This document shows positions 19,656-28,992 of a DNA stretch of 64,000 nucleotides, piece after piece. Every line of letters begins with the position of its first letter. The first letter of the stretch is position 1. The translations under genes were made by a program, and so were the position numbers. Source of the DNA: Shewanella phaeophyticola (GTDB taxonomy: Bacteria > Pseudomonadota > Gammaproteobacteria > Enterobacterales > Shewanellaceae); NCBI RefSeq assembly GCF_025398315.1, contig NZ_JAODOQ010000001.1, positions 4,464,001 through 4,528,000 on the forward strand, read 5' to 3'. The notes beneath the pieces were generated by a model. It was not told the origin of the DNA, did no database searches, and worked only from the letters and a program-made list of their open reading frames with translations.

Positions 19656-19662
19656 TAAAATG

Positions 19663-19693
19663 TAACAAGCTATGGTTTAACCATAGCTTGTTA
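19663..19693. terminator. Perfect palindrome between convergent genes
   Basis: Two 15-base arms (TAACAAGCTATGGTT and its complement) surround a single base. T-runs are weak on either side. The position between converging genes suggests a bidirectional terminator. Confidence 0.55.
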
Positions 19694-19715
19694 GCAAACT
19701 CTCAAGTCACCACTA

Positions 19716-20261
19716 TTACGCGACAGACTGCTCTACTGGATGGGCGTTACCGTCATGTTTTGGATGATACAGCTTAGCAAACATCTTCATGAGTGATTCG
19801 CGGCGGATAACTCCACATAAGCGACCGTTTTCAACAACAGGGTAAACACTCGGAACCGCAGCAGAGGCTTCACGTAGGCGCTCTTCATAACTTTGATAAC
19901 CACCGCTGATATACATGCCTGAGTCGGTTACAGGGAAAAGCTTTTTCTTATCGACCACCATAAACTCAAGTAACTGGGCAACTTTTTCAGTTGGCGCTAC
20001 GGTGAGCATTTTCGTTTGCATCACCTCTTTGATTGTTGTGGGTAAGTTGGCAGAAAACTCTTCTGACCACAGTGAGCGCAGTAGATCTTGCTCTGAAACA
20101 AAGCCCAATAACTGATTATTTTGGTCAACAACCGGGGCACTGCGAATGCTTTGTGCGGCGAGTAAATCTAGCGCTTGATAAATCGTGTTATCAACGTTAA
20201 GTGTGCCAGGATTAGTGTCCATTAATTCGCTAACGATAAGTTTGTCAATTTTGGTTTTCAT
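19716..20261 (-). CDS. CBS-domain pair protein
   Basis: 181 residues from ATG at 20261, which has AAGGAC upstream; a longer frame to 20357 overlaps sequence belonging to the transporter gene. Two CBS motifs: ELMDTNPGTLNVDNTIYQAL...SIRSAPVVDQNNQLLGFVS and VMQTKMLTVAPTEKV...VYPVVENGRLCGVIRRESL. CBS pairs bind adenine nucleotides and regulate attached or partner proteins. Directly downstream of a formate/nitrite transporter gene on the same strand, so it may regulate that channel; this is inference from position. Confidence 0.85.
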   Translation of the reverse strand: MKTKIDKLIVSELMDTNPGTLNVDNTIYQALDLLAAQSIRSAPVVDQNNQLLGFVSEQDLLRSLWSEEFSANLPTTIKEVMQTKMLTVAPTEKVAQLLEFMVVDKKKLFPVTDSGMYISGGYQSYEERLREASAAVPSVYPVVENGRLCGVIRRESLMKMFAKLYHPKHDGNAHPVEQSVA

Positions 20262-20444
20262 GGTTAAGTCCTTATGACTTGAATGAGAGTGAGTTGATGT
20301 AATAGTTGAAGACTGAAACAGTGCTGATGCCGATAAATGTTGTGGCTGTTGCTGCACTTGAGGCCGTCATGTTGGCGAGTTTGGCCTTGTTCAATAGGGC
20401 TAATGTGTAGTTGTGCGACGTGATTGCTGCTTGGGTTACGATCG

Positions 20445-21314
20445 TTAATCCAAAAATACCCAAGGCTGCACAAATACTGCACCGCCAACAATGTTGCCTA
20501 GGGTGACCGGAATTAAGTTATGCACGATAAAATTGCTAATGGTGAGGTCGGCAAAGGCTTGTGGAACCACGCCGAGTGCCATGAAGTATTCACTACCAAT
20601 AAAGTGCTCAATAGTAATGCCTAAAGGCACCATAAATAGGTTAGCAATGCTATGTTCAAAGCCGCTTGAGACAAACATCGCCACTGGCAATATCAATAAT
20701 ATTGATTTGCCTAAGGCGTCTTTGCAGCTAAAGGTCATCCACACCCCTAAGCACACCAACAAATTACATAAGGTGCCTAGAGCGAAGGCTTGGCTCCAAT
20801 CATGGTGAATTTTATGTTGTGCGACATGCAAAGCGTTGAGACCCCAAGCGCTGCCGTTAAGGTCATACATTTTAGACATCATCACTAATAGCAATATCAA
20901 CATTGCGCCACAAAGGTTGCCTAAATACACCCTTGTCCAACAACCTAATAATTGTTTGGTGGTGACGCGTTTTTGCGCCCAGGCAATCGCGCTTAATACG
21001 GTGCTGGTAAACAGTTCTCCTCCGAGTACCACAACCAGAATTAAGCCTAAGCTAAAGGCGATACCACCGCTAAACCGCACCAGCCCCCACGAGCCAGGTG
21101 CAGCTCCTGTGGTCACGGTGAGATAAAACACAAAGGCCAGTGCAATGAAAGCGCCAGCAAATACTGATAAGCCAAATGATTGTGCAATATGCTTTGTCAC
21201 TTTGGCGTGTCCGTATTCAGCGGCTTTTTCAAATGGGCTCATTGCTGCAGAGCTATCTACGACAGCGAGATGGCTAACAGGTCGAGTCGCCTCGTGGGCG
21301 TCAAACTGTTTCAT
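20445..21314 (-). CDS. Formate/nitrite transporter (FNT) family channel, C-terminus frameshifted
   Basis: 289 residues with six hydrophobic segments and FNT motifs: FGLSVFAGAFIALAFVFY, GGIAFSLGLILVVVLGGELF, GNLCGAMLILLL, SSGFEHSIANLFMVPLG and NLIPVTLGNIVGGAVFV. FNT proteins are pentameric channels for formate, nitrite or similar anions. After GGAVFV the frame ends quickly (QPWVFLD). The next frame continues SLGYFWINDR, matching the usual last transmembrane helix (FocA GLTYWVIYLR), so one extra G near 20471 is likely. That frame then stays open to 20264. Confidence 0.85.
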   Translation of the reverse strand: MKQFDAHEATRPVSHLAVVDSSAAMSPFEKAAEYGHAKVTKHIAQSFGLSVFAGAFIALAFVFYLTVTTGAAPGSWGLVRFSGGIAFSLGLILVVVLGGELFTSTVLSAIAWAQKRVTTKQLLGCWTRVYLGNLCGAMLILLLVMMSKMYDLNGSAWGLNALHVAQHKIHHDWSQAFALGTLCNLLVCLGVWMTFSCKDALGKSILLILPVAMFVSSGFEHSIANLFMVPLGITIEHFIGSEYFMALGVVPQAFADLTISNFIVHNLIPVTLGNIVGGAVFVQPWVFLD

Positions 21315-21842
21315 GACGCGCCCCGTAAAGTGCTACAGGCTCCCAATCGTGGCGTGACTCGATTGTTGCTTACATACATTGATGACTCCTTAATGTGGTT
21401 TCTAAATGTTGGATTTATATTCAGAATACACATTAAAAAGTTAAATAATATTGAATGTTTATTAAGCTATGTATCAATTAAATTGATGCTTTTTTTAAGC
21501 GAAAACCGGCTTTTTTGCCGTTTTTAGATAAAAATAAGCCTAGGAAGGCAAGTTGGTAGGTTGTTTTATGAGCTGTCGTGAGAAAATTACTTAATGCGTC
21601 ATTACGTGAATACTGAGGGTGATTGAGAGTATCAATTTTGTCGATATGTGTGCGTGAATGACAATAAAAACAGGCTTTAGCATAATGAAAAGCCTTGTAA
21701 TCTGTTGCTTTTAAATGGTTTTATTTCTATTTGGTATGAATGCTGATATAGGTTGGTAACATTGAGCGATTTTGTGCTTAGTGCTCACAAGGTCAGTAAA
21801 GGTAATTTGTGCTAAATGTCAAAAACATGATCCGGCTCAATT
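21315..21842. other. Divergent intergenic region
   Basis: About 530 bases between the divergently transcribed transporter and receptor genes. No gene is supported on either strand. Confidence 0.5.
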
Positions 21843-21861
21843 GATAATCACTCTCATTACC
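21843..21861. promoter_or_regulatory. Fur-like box upstream of the TonB-dependent receptor
   Basis: The 19-mer GATAATCACTCTCATTACC matches 14 of 19 positions of the Fur consensus GATAATGATAATCATTATC. It lies about 40-60 bases before the receptor start, fitting iron-repressed expression. Confidence 0.6.
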
Positions 21862-21902
21862 ATTAATATTCGCTCATAATATATCCCATGGAGATAAACA
21901 GA

Positions 21903-24065
21903 GTGAAGCCAACGTACATAGCAGCATTATTAGCCGTAATCCTTAGTCCGCAAATGGTATTGGCAGAAGAGTCCTCTACTCCCGATGTGGAAAATATTGA
22001 ACGTGTAAGTGTGATGGGGGTAAGGCAAAGACTAGAGCAAGCCGGTACTTTAGCTAACACCATCATGAAAACCGAAGTGATAAGCGCTGGCACTATCGAA
22101 AATAAAAATGCCGTTAACTTATCAGAAGCTATTGATAACTCGCCAGGTGTAAAAGTTTCTAACGAATGTTCTATGTGTGGCGTAAAACGCATCATGCTCA
22201 ATGGCATGAAAGGCGAGCAAACAACCATTCTGGTTGATGGCTTACCCGTACACACTATGATTTCTGGTTACTATGCTGTGGATGCGATCCCAACGACCGG
22301 CATAGACCGCATTGAAGTTGCCCGCGGCGCTGGGGCATCGTTAATTGCTCCAGAGGCCATTGGCGGCACGGTAAATATTATTAGTTATGAGCCCACTGAT
22401 AACGGCGCAGAATTTGATGTGGCAGTCGGTGAAAATGGCTATAAAAAGATGGGTTTCTTAGGTAAAGGTGTCAGTGAAGATGGCCGCACTCGTGCCACTT
22501 TAGTTGCCCAATATGATGATAGAGACCAGTATGACGCTGACGACAATGGCGTGAATGAAGCCCCACAACAAGAAAACCGCAGTCTTACCGCGAGAGTGTC
22601 GCACGATGTAACAGACACCGACAACATTGTATTGCGCATAGCCAATATTCAATCTGAAATTTTTGGCGGCTCAATGTTAGATGAAACCTTTGCTGATGGT
22701 CTTGCAAGTTCTACCGGCACTGTGCTGTCAGGTTATGACGATGATGCCACAGCGACTCAAGAGTTATTTGAAGACGGTGACGTGCGCAATGACTATACAG
22801 GTAAAGCTTGGGAAACGTCTGAGTGGATTAAAACCGATCGTAACGAAGCCTCATTAACTTGGTTAAGAGAATTAAACGATGATTGGAACATGCATTTAGC
22901 GACTAGCTATGCAGAGCATGATCAAGACTCTTTTTACGAAGGCTTTGATTACACAGCTAATGACGTAATGTGGTTCTTTGATGCACGTTTTAACTATTTG
23001 CTTAACGACACTCAATTACTGACCTTTGGTATAGACCACCGCACCGAAGAAATGCGTTCAAACTCGCGCTCTGGCAGTGCAAACCCTGATTATGTTTCAG
23101 ATTCATTTGATTATGATGTGACGGGTATTTATGTCCAGGATACTTGGCAGGTAACTGATGAACTTGAAGTTGCAATGGCATTACGCTATGACAACGTTGT
23201 CGCCGACTTTACAGATCCAAACAAACCAGGAACAGAACTCGATGAGTCAATTTTATCTCCTCGAGTCGATATTCGTTTACGTCATAACGATGAGTGGGTG
23301 TCGCGTTTATCTGCCGGACGCGGTTACCGTGCGCCGTTATCATTCTTTGAAACAGACCACGGCATCTTAGATGGTTCACTGGGTTTTGATATTGATATTG
23401 ATGAATTAGAGCGTTCAAACTCGGTTAACTACGCCTTGAGTTATGAAGGTGACAGACTGACATCTACGGCCTCTCTTGCCTGGACTGAAGTTGAAAACTT
23501 GGCGCAATTAACCACCAATGATCAAGGTATTCCACTACTGACTCAGCTTGATGAAAAAGCCAGTGTTGTCACTACCGACATCGCTTTAGGCTATCGTTTA
23601 ACTGACGATCTAACCCTGAACCTAACCGGTGAAGTATTTGATTATGATTCAGTATTTCAATCATCTTATGCTGTAGCGCCAATAGAAGAGCGCATTACAT
23701 TATCTGCCGATTGGGACATCAATGGATGGGACTTATTCGCCAATGTGGTGTGGGTAGGCAGCCGTGATTTATCTGACTATGGCTACGAAGGCTATAACCG
23801 ACTACTGAGCACTGGCGAAGTTGACCCTGACTCTGAAAAAAGCACCGATGCACCGTCTTATTTCACTGTTGATTTGCGCGTCAGTTATGAGCTTAACGAC
23901 TACCTTTCACTTTATAGCGGTGTGACTAACCTACTTGATTACACCCAAGCAGGTGATGAAGATACCCCGTTATTTTATGATGCAGACGGCGCTTATGATG
24001 TGGGCTATATCTATGAACTACTTCGCGGTAGAGAAATCTACGCTGGCATGAAGTACACATTCTAA
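21903..24065 (+). CDS. TonB-dependent outer-membrane receptor
   Basis: About 720 residues. GTG at 21903 is preferred (GGAG upstream; gives signal peptide MKPTYIAALLAVILS...VLA); an in-frame ATG at 21888 is possible. The plug domain (about 50-165) contains TTILVDGLPVHTM and GIDRIEVARGAGASL, with an unusual CSMCG pair in SNECSMCGVKRIMLNG. A 22-strand barrel follows, ending in RGREIYAGMKYTF with a terminal aromatic. It imports a metal chelate or similar ligand with TonB energy. A Fur-like box lies upstream and a thioredoxin-like gene overlaps its stop codon. The ligand is not identifiable. Confidence 0.92.
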   Translation: MKPTYIAALLAVILSPQMVLAEESSTPDVENIERVSVMGVRQRLEQAGTLANTIMKTEVISAGTIENKNAVNLSEAIDNSPGVKVSNECSMCGVKRIMLNGMKGEQTTILVDGLPVHTMISGYYAVDAIPTTGIDRIEVARGAGASLIAPEAIGGTVNIISYEPTDNGAEFDVAVGENGYKKMGFLGKGVSEDGRTRATLVAQYDDRDQYDADDNGVNEAPQQENRSLTARVSHDVTDTDNIVLRIANIQSEIFGGSMLDETFADGLASSTGTVLSGYDDDATATQELFEDGDVRNDYTGKAWETSEWIKTDRNEASLTWLRELNDDWNMHLATSYAEHDQDSFYEGFDYTANDVMWFFDARFNYLLNDTQLLTFGIDHRTEEMRSNSRSGSANPDYVSDSFDYDVTGIYVQDTWQVTDELEVAMALRYDNVVADFTDPNKPGTELDESILSPRVDIRLRHNDEWVSRLSAGRGYRAPLSFFETDHGILDGSLGFDIDIDELERSNSVNYALSYEGDRLTSTASLAWTEVENLAQLTTNDQGIPLLTQLDEKASVVTTDIALGYRLTDDLTLNLTGEVFDYDSVFQSSYAVAPIEERITLSADWDINGWDLFANVVWVGSRDLSDYGYEGYNRLLSTGEVDPDSEKSTDAPSYFTVDLRVSYELNDYLSLYSGVTNLLDYTQAGDEDTPLFYDADGAYDVGYIYELLRGREIYAGMKYTF

Positions 24066-24526
24066 TGTTACGTCTCGCCAGTTTGATAATACTGTTATGC
24101 GCCGCGCCCTTATCTGCGGCGCAACTCACGGTTGATTACCAATTTAAAGACCTGCGCGGGCAAACCACCAGCAACCTTGCGCATTTACATGGTAAGCCGG
24201 TCGCGATGATGTTTTTTGAGCCAGAGTGCCCATGGTGTATCAAACAGGCCAAAGTCCTCAAGAAGCTACACCAAGAATGCGAGCAACAGCTGCATCCAGT
24301 TGCGCTAGGTATTAACGGCGATAATGTGAGGTTAAAACGTGCGTTGTTTCGGCTTAACTTTCCGTTTGAAGCCTACCGGCCACCCTCTAATTTAGTGCAA
24401 GATATGGGCGGGATCCCTGCTACACCGATTTTACTTTTGTTAGATGAAAATGGCGTGCTTATTAAAGGGTATCGTGGCTATACCGCCATGGGTGAACTTA
24501 AAGCGCAACTTTGTCCAACGGCATAA
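24065..24526 (+). CDS. Exported thioredoxin-fold (TlpA-like) protein
   Basis: 153 residues: signal peptide (MLRLASLIILLCAAPLSAA) and thioredoxin/TlpA fold with active-site CPWC in MMFFEPECPWCIKQAKVL and the cis-proline loop GGIPATPILLLLDENG. Its ATG overlaps the receptor stop codon (TAATG), so translation is coupled. This links a periplasmic dithiol oxidoreductase to a receptor that has a CxxC in its plug. It probably reduces or forms a disulphide in the periplasm; the partner is inferred from the coupling. Confidence 0.88.
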   Translation: MLRLASLIILLCAAPLSAAQLTVDYQFKDLRGQTTSNLAHLHGKPVAMMFFEPECPWCIKQAKVLKKLHQECEQQLHPVALGINGDNVRLKRALFRLNFPFEAYRPPSNLVQDMGGIPATPILLLLDENGVLIKGYRGYTAMGELKAQLCPTA

Positions 24527-24544
24527 TTATCCAGCGTTCAGGTT

Positions 24545-24570
24545 AAAGGCACTAAGCAAGTGCCTTTTTT
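24545..24570 (+). terminator. Terminator after the receptor/thioredoxin operon
   Basis: Stem AAAGGCACT/AGTGCCTTT with a five-base loop, extending into a T-run. Confidence 0.85.
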
Positions 24571-24759
24571 ATGCCTAATACACAGACAAACCGCCGCCAA
24601 CAGCCATGATAAACGCGCCGATAGCCAAATGGGCAGACAGTTGGAGCAAAACTTTAGCCGTTCCGGCTTTTCCGCAATATCGCCTTGGAAGTAACGTTGC
24701 CAAGACTGTCTTTAACAAACATCACCAGCCTCAACAACGATTATCAATAAAACTGATGC

Positions 24760-24817
24760 TATACCAATCCGCATTTAAATTTGCTCTTTAAGCAAAAATG
24801 CGAATAAGGATTGATAT
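24760..24817. repeat. Short imperfect inverted repeat (ATACCAATCCGCATT type)
   Basis: TATACCAATCCGCATTT on the left and AAATGCGAATAAGGATTGATAT on the right form an imperfect hairpin of about 58 bases. The left arm resembles the end of the element at 58421-58687 (TATACCATTCCGCATTAATA), suggesting a related repeat. Confidence 0.6.
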
Positions 24818-24854
24818 TATTTGGGGAGGCAAGCTTGCAGTGCTGACGCATTTG

Positions 24855-26063
24855 TTAGCTAACCGACTTATCCAAGGTGGTGTTTCTGCCGCCACCGAAG
24901 CCGCATAATGCACACAATAGCGCAGCAATAATGCATAGCCACAGTAGCCCTTTCCAGCTGTCAGTTGAGGTGTGCAATGCTCCCGCCATCATAGAGCCTA
25001 CCGCCGCTAATAAATAACCCACACTTTGTGACATACCAGAAAGCGAAGCAGCTTGATGCGGGTCATCTGTGCGTAAACTAATAAATGATAGCCCTAAGAT
25101 AAAACAGCCTCCAGAGCAAAATCCCAACATTATCGTCCAGAAAAACGCTAAGTCAGGCATGTATAACAGCCCCATTGCACTGCCAGCACTGAGCAATCCC
25201 AATATAAGGCTCAGCCCGCTTTGATCTTTTAACTTAGCCAACAGTGGTATTAATACTAAGCCGGGTATAGCCGTCGAAATTTGAAATGCGCCATGATATG
25301 CCCCTGCTTCAACCGCTGAATGCCCTGTATCAGTTAATATGCTTGGCAGCCAGGTAATGATGATATAAGTCAAAAAAGAGTTTAAGCCTAACAACAAAGT
25401 AATTTGCCATGCTAAAAAATAGCGCCATACACTTTTTGACGATGAAGCAAATTGCGACATGCTCGCCGGTTTTGTGTGTTTACTCAGTTGTGCTAGCCAA
25501 ACAATTAAGCCGGCAACGGTTAATATTGCCGACGAGCCCAATGCCAATTGCCAACCCAAACCATTAAGCTGACTCAGCGGAAATACCAAAGCAGAAAAGC
25601 CACCGGATGCCACCCCCATGGTAAGGACATAAGCAGAAGTCATGAGTGCCACTTTGGTGGCAAAATCGCGTTTGATTAAACTTGGTAATAGCACGTTTGC
25701 AATGGCGATTCCGATACCAATAACCGCAGTGCCTACAAATAGCATAATTGATGAGTCGAACACTCTTGCTAAAATGCCTAATAAAATCAGTATTAATGCG
25801 GCAAATAAGCTTTGCTCTAGGCCTTGTCTTCTGGCAAACATGGCTGCCATAGGTGAAATAATCGCAAAAGCAATAAGCGGTAGTGTGGTGATAAAGCCTG
25901 CCTGTGAACCGCTTAGCGTGTAGTGATCAATAATTTGCTCTAACACAGGGGCAATGCCAGTAAACGGCGCGCGTAAATTAGCCGCAATAAGCAAGATCCC
26001 TATCACCAGTAATACGCCTGCGAAGCGCGATTGCAGTTTGTTTTTATCAGTTGGTAACGTCAT
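24855..26063 (-). CDS. MFS transporter, CynX/NimT type
   Basis: 402 residues with 12 predicted transmembrane helices. The start LLIAANLRAPFTGIAPVLEQI is characteristic of the CynX/NimT (YeaN) branch, which includes the cyanate permease and the 2-nitroimidazole exporter. A decayed AraC regulator on the opposite strand upstream resembles NimR (YeaM), the partner of NimT in E. coli, which favours NimT over CynX. The substrate is not certain. Confidence 0.82.
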   Translation of the reverse strand: MTLPTDKNKLQSRFAGVLLVIGILLIAANLRAPFTGIAPVLEQIIDHYTLSGSQAGFITTLPLIAFAIISPMAAMFARRQGLEQSLFAALILILLGILARVFDSSIMLFVGTAVIGIGIAIANVLLPSLIKRDFATKVALMTSAYVLTMGVASGGFSALVFPLSQLNGLGWQLALGSSAILTVAGLIVWLAQLSKHTKPASMSQFASSSKSVWRYFLAWQITLLLGLNSFLTYIIITWLPSILTDTGHSAVEAGAYHGAFQISTAIPGLVLIPLLAKLKDQSGLSLILGLLSAGSAMGLLYMPDLAFFWTIMLGFCSGGCFILGLSFISLRTDDPHQAASLSGMSQSVGYLLAAVGSMMAGALHTSTDSWKGLLWLCIIAALLCALCGFGGGRNTTLDKSVS

Positions 26064-26145
26064 TTTGTGCTTTAGAGTTCACTTAATCATGGTCGACAGT
26101 ATAAAGCGTTTTCTGTTGAGATAATCTAGATTAACGATCTAAAAA

Positions 26146-26385
26146 ATGGATCAGCCAGCGAGTGATAGAAAAACCTGGCTGCAACGGGCCGATAAGTTTG
26201 CATTAACAGGACGCATATTGGCGCGCTTAATCAAAAAAGAAACCAGCATGACATTTGGCAAGTGGCGCACTCAAATTGCGATTATTACTGCGCTGCAAAC
26301 CTTTCTGACAAGCAAAGTGTGCCATCGATTTTTTACAGGTAAAAGAATTATACCGTTGCAAAGACAACCTCAAGTAAAGCCATAA
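26146..26385 (+). pseudogene. AraC-type regulator remnant (NimR-like)
   Basis: The segment LARLIKKETSMTFGKWRTQI followed by AIITALQ matches the first helix-turn-helix region of NimR/YeaM-like AraC proteins. The N-terminal sensing domain is gone and the second helix-turn-helix is out of frame or degraded. It is divergent from the NimT-like transporter gene, the usual position for its regulator. Confidence 0.7.
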
Positions 26386-26496
26386 AACGATTAGAAAGAT
26401 ATTTTTAACGCATTGCGATTAATGACTTATCCCACTGTATTTTTATGTATTAAACGTTATGATACGCCTAGGTTAACTAATCGTTAAAGGACTAAC

Positions 26497-28538
26497 ATGT
26501 ATCGCTTACTTCTCATCCTCTTGAGTGTGGGAACACTTATCTCTTGCGCTTCTACATCGACTCAACCCATCCCAGCCATAACTTCGCTTGAGCTTCAGCG
26601 TGGTGATGAACAACTACGTTTAGCCGAGTCATACTACAACGATAACCAGCCTGAAAAAGCATTAGCGCTTTACCAACAACTGGCTAAGCAAGGTCTCCCA
26701 AGAGCTCAGGGCGAGCTGGGATTGATTTACGATTTGGGCGTGTTAGGTGTTAAAGAAGATAATGCACTCGCGTTATATTGGTATAAAGCAGCGGCGAAAC
26801 AAAATGACCCACAATCGATGGTTAATTTAGCGTCTTTTTACCGTGAGGGTGAGTTTGTTGATAAAAATCTCGATACTGCAGTGTCATATTACCAACAAGC
26901 GATTAATCAACAGTTTGCAATGGCAAATTGTGAGTTAGGTTACCTGTATTTAGATGAACCCAATTATCAAGATTTGCACAAAGCTGAGCGTTACTTTCGT
27001 GCGGGAGCTGAGTCAAAACAAGTTTCTTGTTACTTGGGGTTGGCTTACTTGTATGACTTTGAAGTAAATGATCAAATAAAGGCTTTTCAATGGTACAAAT
27101 TAGCGGCTGACAGTGACTCTGCAATTGCTCAGTACAATATAGCGTTAAAGTATTTAAACGGTACTGGAGTAGATAAAAATCCTAAGCTTGGCCATGAATA
27201 TTTGGCTATTGCAGTTGAGCAAAACTACCCACTGGCCGTGGGGTATTTGGCTCAAATCTATGATTTTGGTTGGGGGGTAGCTGAAAATAAATTAGCAGCA
27301 GTTGAGCTTTATCATAAAGCGGCAGAGCTCGGTGATGCAGACTCTCAGGTCAATTTAGGCTTATTGTATGAAGAAGGTAAGCTGGTTCCTGAAGATATTA
27401 ATACCGCGTTGCAACTTTATACTTTGGCAGCCGATCAAGGTAATACCATTGCGATCAATAATATTGCCGGTATTTATTTACGCGGTGACAAAGTTGAGCG
27501 AGATTTGAAAATTGCATTGCCATTGTTTTACCAAGCTGCAGCATTGGGTAACCCCAATGCATTAACCAATTTAGGCACCATGTCACGCCTTGGTAATGGT
27601 GTTCCACAAGACGAAAAACAAAGCTTTTTATACTACAAACAAGCTGCTGACTTAGGTTTTACGCCTGCATATTTTCAGTTAGGCCAAAGTTATCACCTTG
27701 GGGTTGGTACAGAAAAAAACGATGAATTAGCCTTACCTTACTTGTTAGAGTCTACTGAATATGATGAGAGTGCGGCTTTTTATATCGGCATCATTTACTC
27801 AAAAAGCCCTTCTGTTACGCCTGATTTTGATAAGGCTATTTCATATTTTGAAAAGGCTTATGAGTTAGGTCGTCAAGATGCAGCCTCTTACTTAGGCTGG
27901 ATTTATGAAATCAAAAGCCCAGCGCATCATGATATTGACAAAGCCGTTTATTGGTATCAACAAGGCCTTTCGAATTCATATTCTTGCATGAGGTTGGCTC
28001 GATTATATTTACAAGGTAAAGGCGTGCCCCAAAATATCGATAAGGGGTTAGCGCTGTATCATGAGTACGCCAAAATAAAAAAATACGACATCGATGAGCT
28101 TATTGGCAACTTATATTTTTTTGGTGAAGTGGTCGATCAAGATTATCAAAAAGCCCTTTTTCACTATGAGAAGGCGGTCGCCAATAATCAAAGTCAAGCC
28201 GCCAATAACCTAGGCGAAATGTACCGATTAGGCCATGGTGTGGCTAAAGACATTGATAAAGCGATTTCACTTTACCAGGCATCTACCGAATGGGGGGCGT
28301 GGTATCCATGGCCAATTTAGGTGAAATTTATTTAAATGGTGAAGGTGTTGCGGTTGATCGCGAGCTTGGTATTAGTTGGTTAACTAAAGCGGCAGAGCGA
28401 GGACAAAATGATGCCCAATATCTTTTAGGGCAAGGCTTAATTACCAATCAACAACAAGCTGCTGGTGAACAGTGGATTAAAAAAAGCGCAGAAGCGGGCA
28501 ATAAAAAAGCCATACAATATCTAACTGAACATCAATAA
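26497..28538 (+). pseudogene. Sel1-like repeat lipoprotein, frameshifted near the 3' end
   Basis: The protein begins with a lipoprotein signal (MYRLLLILLSVGTLISC) and continues with about 15 Sel1-like repeats of 36 residues (e.g. AQGELGLIYDLGVLGVKEDN, SQVNLGLLYEEGKLVPEDIN). The first frame ends at 28320 after TEWGAWYPWPI. The next frame carries on perfectly (VVSMANLGEIYLNGEGVAVD) to a stop at 28538. Position 28292-28297 is a run of six G; seven G would restore TEWGGVVSMANLG. Sel1 proteins are envelope or signalling scaffolds; this one has no obvious partner. Confidence 0.85.
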
Positions 28539-28600
28539 TACGGTTTAGCCGCTATTTAGTTAACATCAGGTTTTACCTCAGCTAGGTGATGGAGAGAGAA

Positions 28601-28921
28601 GTGAATTGGTTCAATGTATGTTTAGGTGCAGTGTTAATGCTGATGTCTGTGCCTGTTGTGGCGTCTGAATTACCGACCCAAGATATCAGTGAGATTATTT
28701 CTAAAGAAGAGTTTTTGTCTTATGAAAATGTCGCTGATTTTATTGAACACTCGCCTAAAGTGACCGAGTTTGTGGCGCCTGAGGCTGATGATATAGAACA
28801 ATACGGCAGTGATGTGATGAAAACCCTAACCGGCTCTGACTGTGACAGAGACGGAAAAATGGACAGCAACCCAGAATGTAATGCGGTGTTCTATAAATTG
28901 TGGATGAAGTACCAGCTATAG
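28601..28921 (+). CDS. Small exported protein of unknown function
   Basis: About 106 residues from GTG 28601, chosen because GGAGAGAA lies just upstream and it yields a signal peptide (MNWFNVCLGAVLMLMSVPVV, cleavage near ASEL). Upstream in-frame starts at 28586 and 28589 are alternatives. The mature part is acidic. A DCDRDGKMDSNPECN segment looks like a calcium-binding loop flanked by two cysteines. No family recognised. It follows the Sel1 gene on the same strand. Confidence 0.6.
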   Translation: MNWFNVCLGAVLMLMSVPVVASELPTQDISEIISKEEFLSYENVADFIEHSPKVTEFVAPEADDIEQYGSDVMKTLTGSDCDRDGKMDSNPECNAVFYKLWMKYQL

Positions 28922-28992
28922 CTGTCGACACATAAGCAAGGATGGTTGCAAAAAATAGGTAGCGCTTGATACCTACGAGTGCCGTTAAATTG

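Noticed and set aside
21470-21500. ATCAATTAAATTGAT considered as an FNR site for the FNT transporter gene
   Set aside because: The half-sites are in the opposite order to TTGAT-N4-ATCAA, so it does not match the FNR motif.
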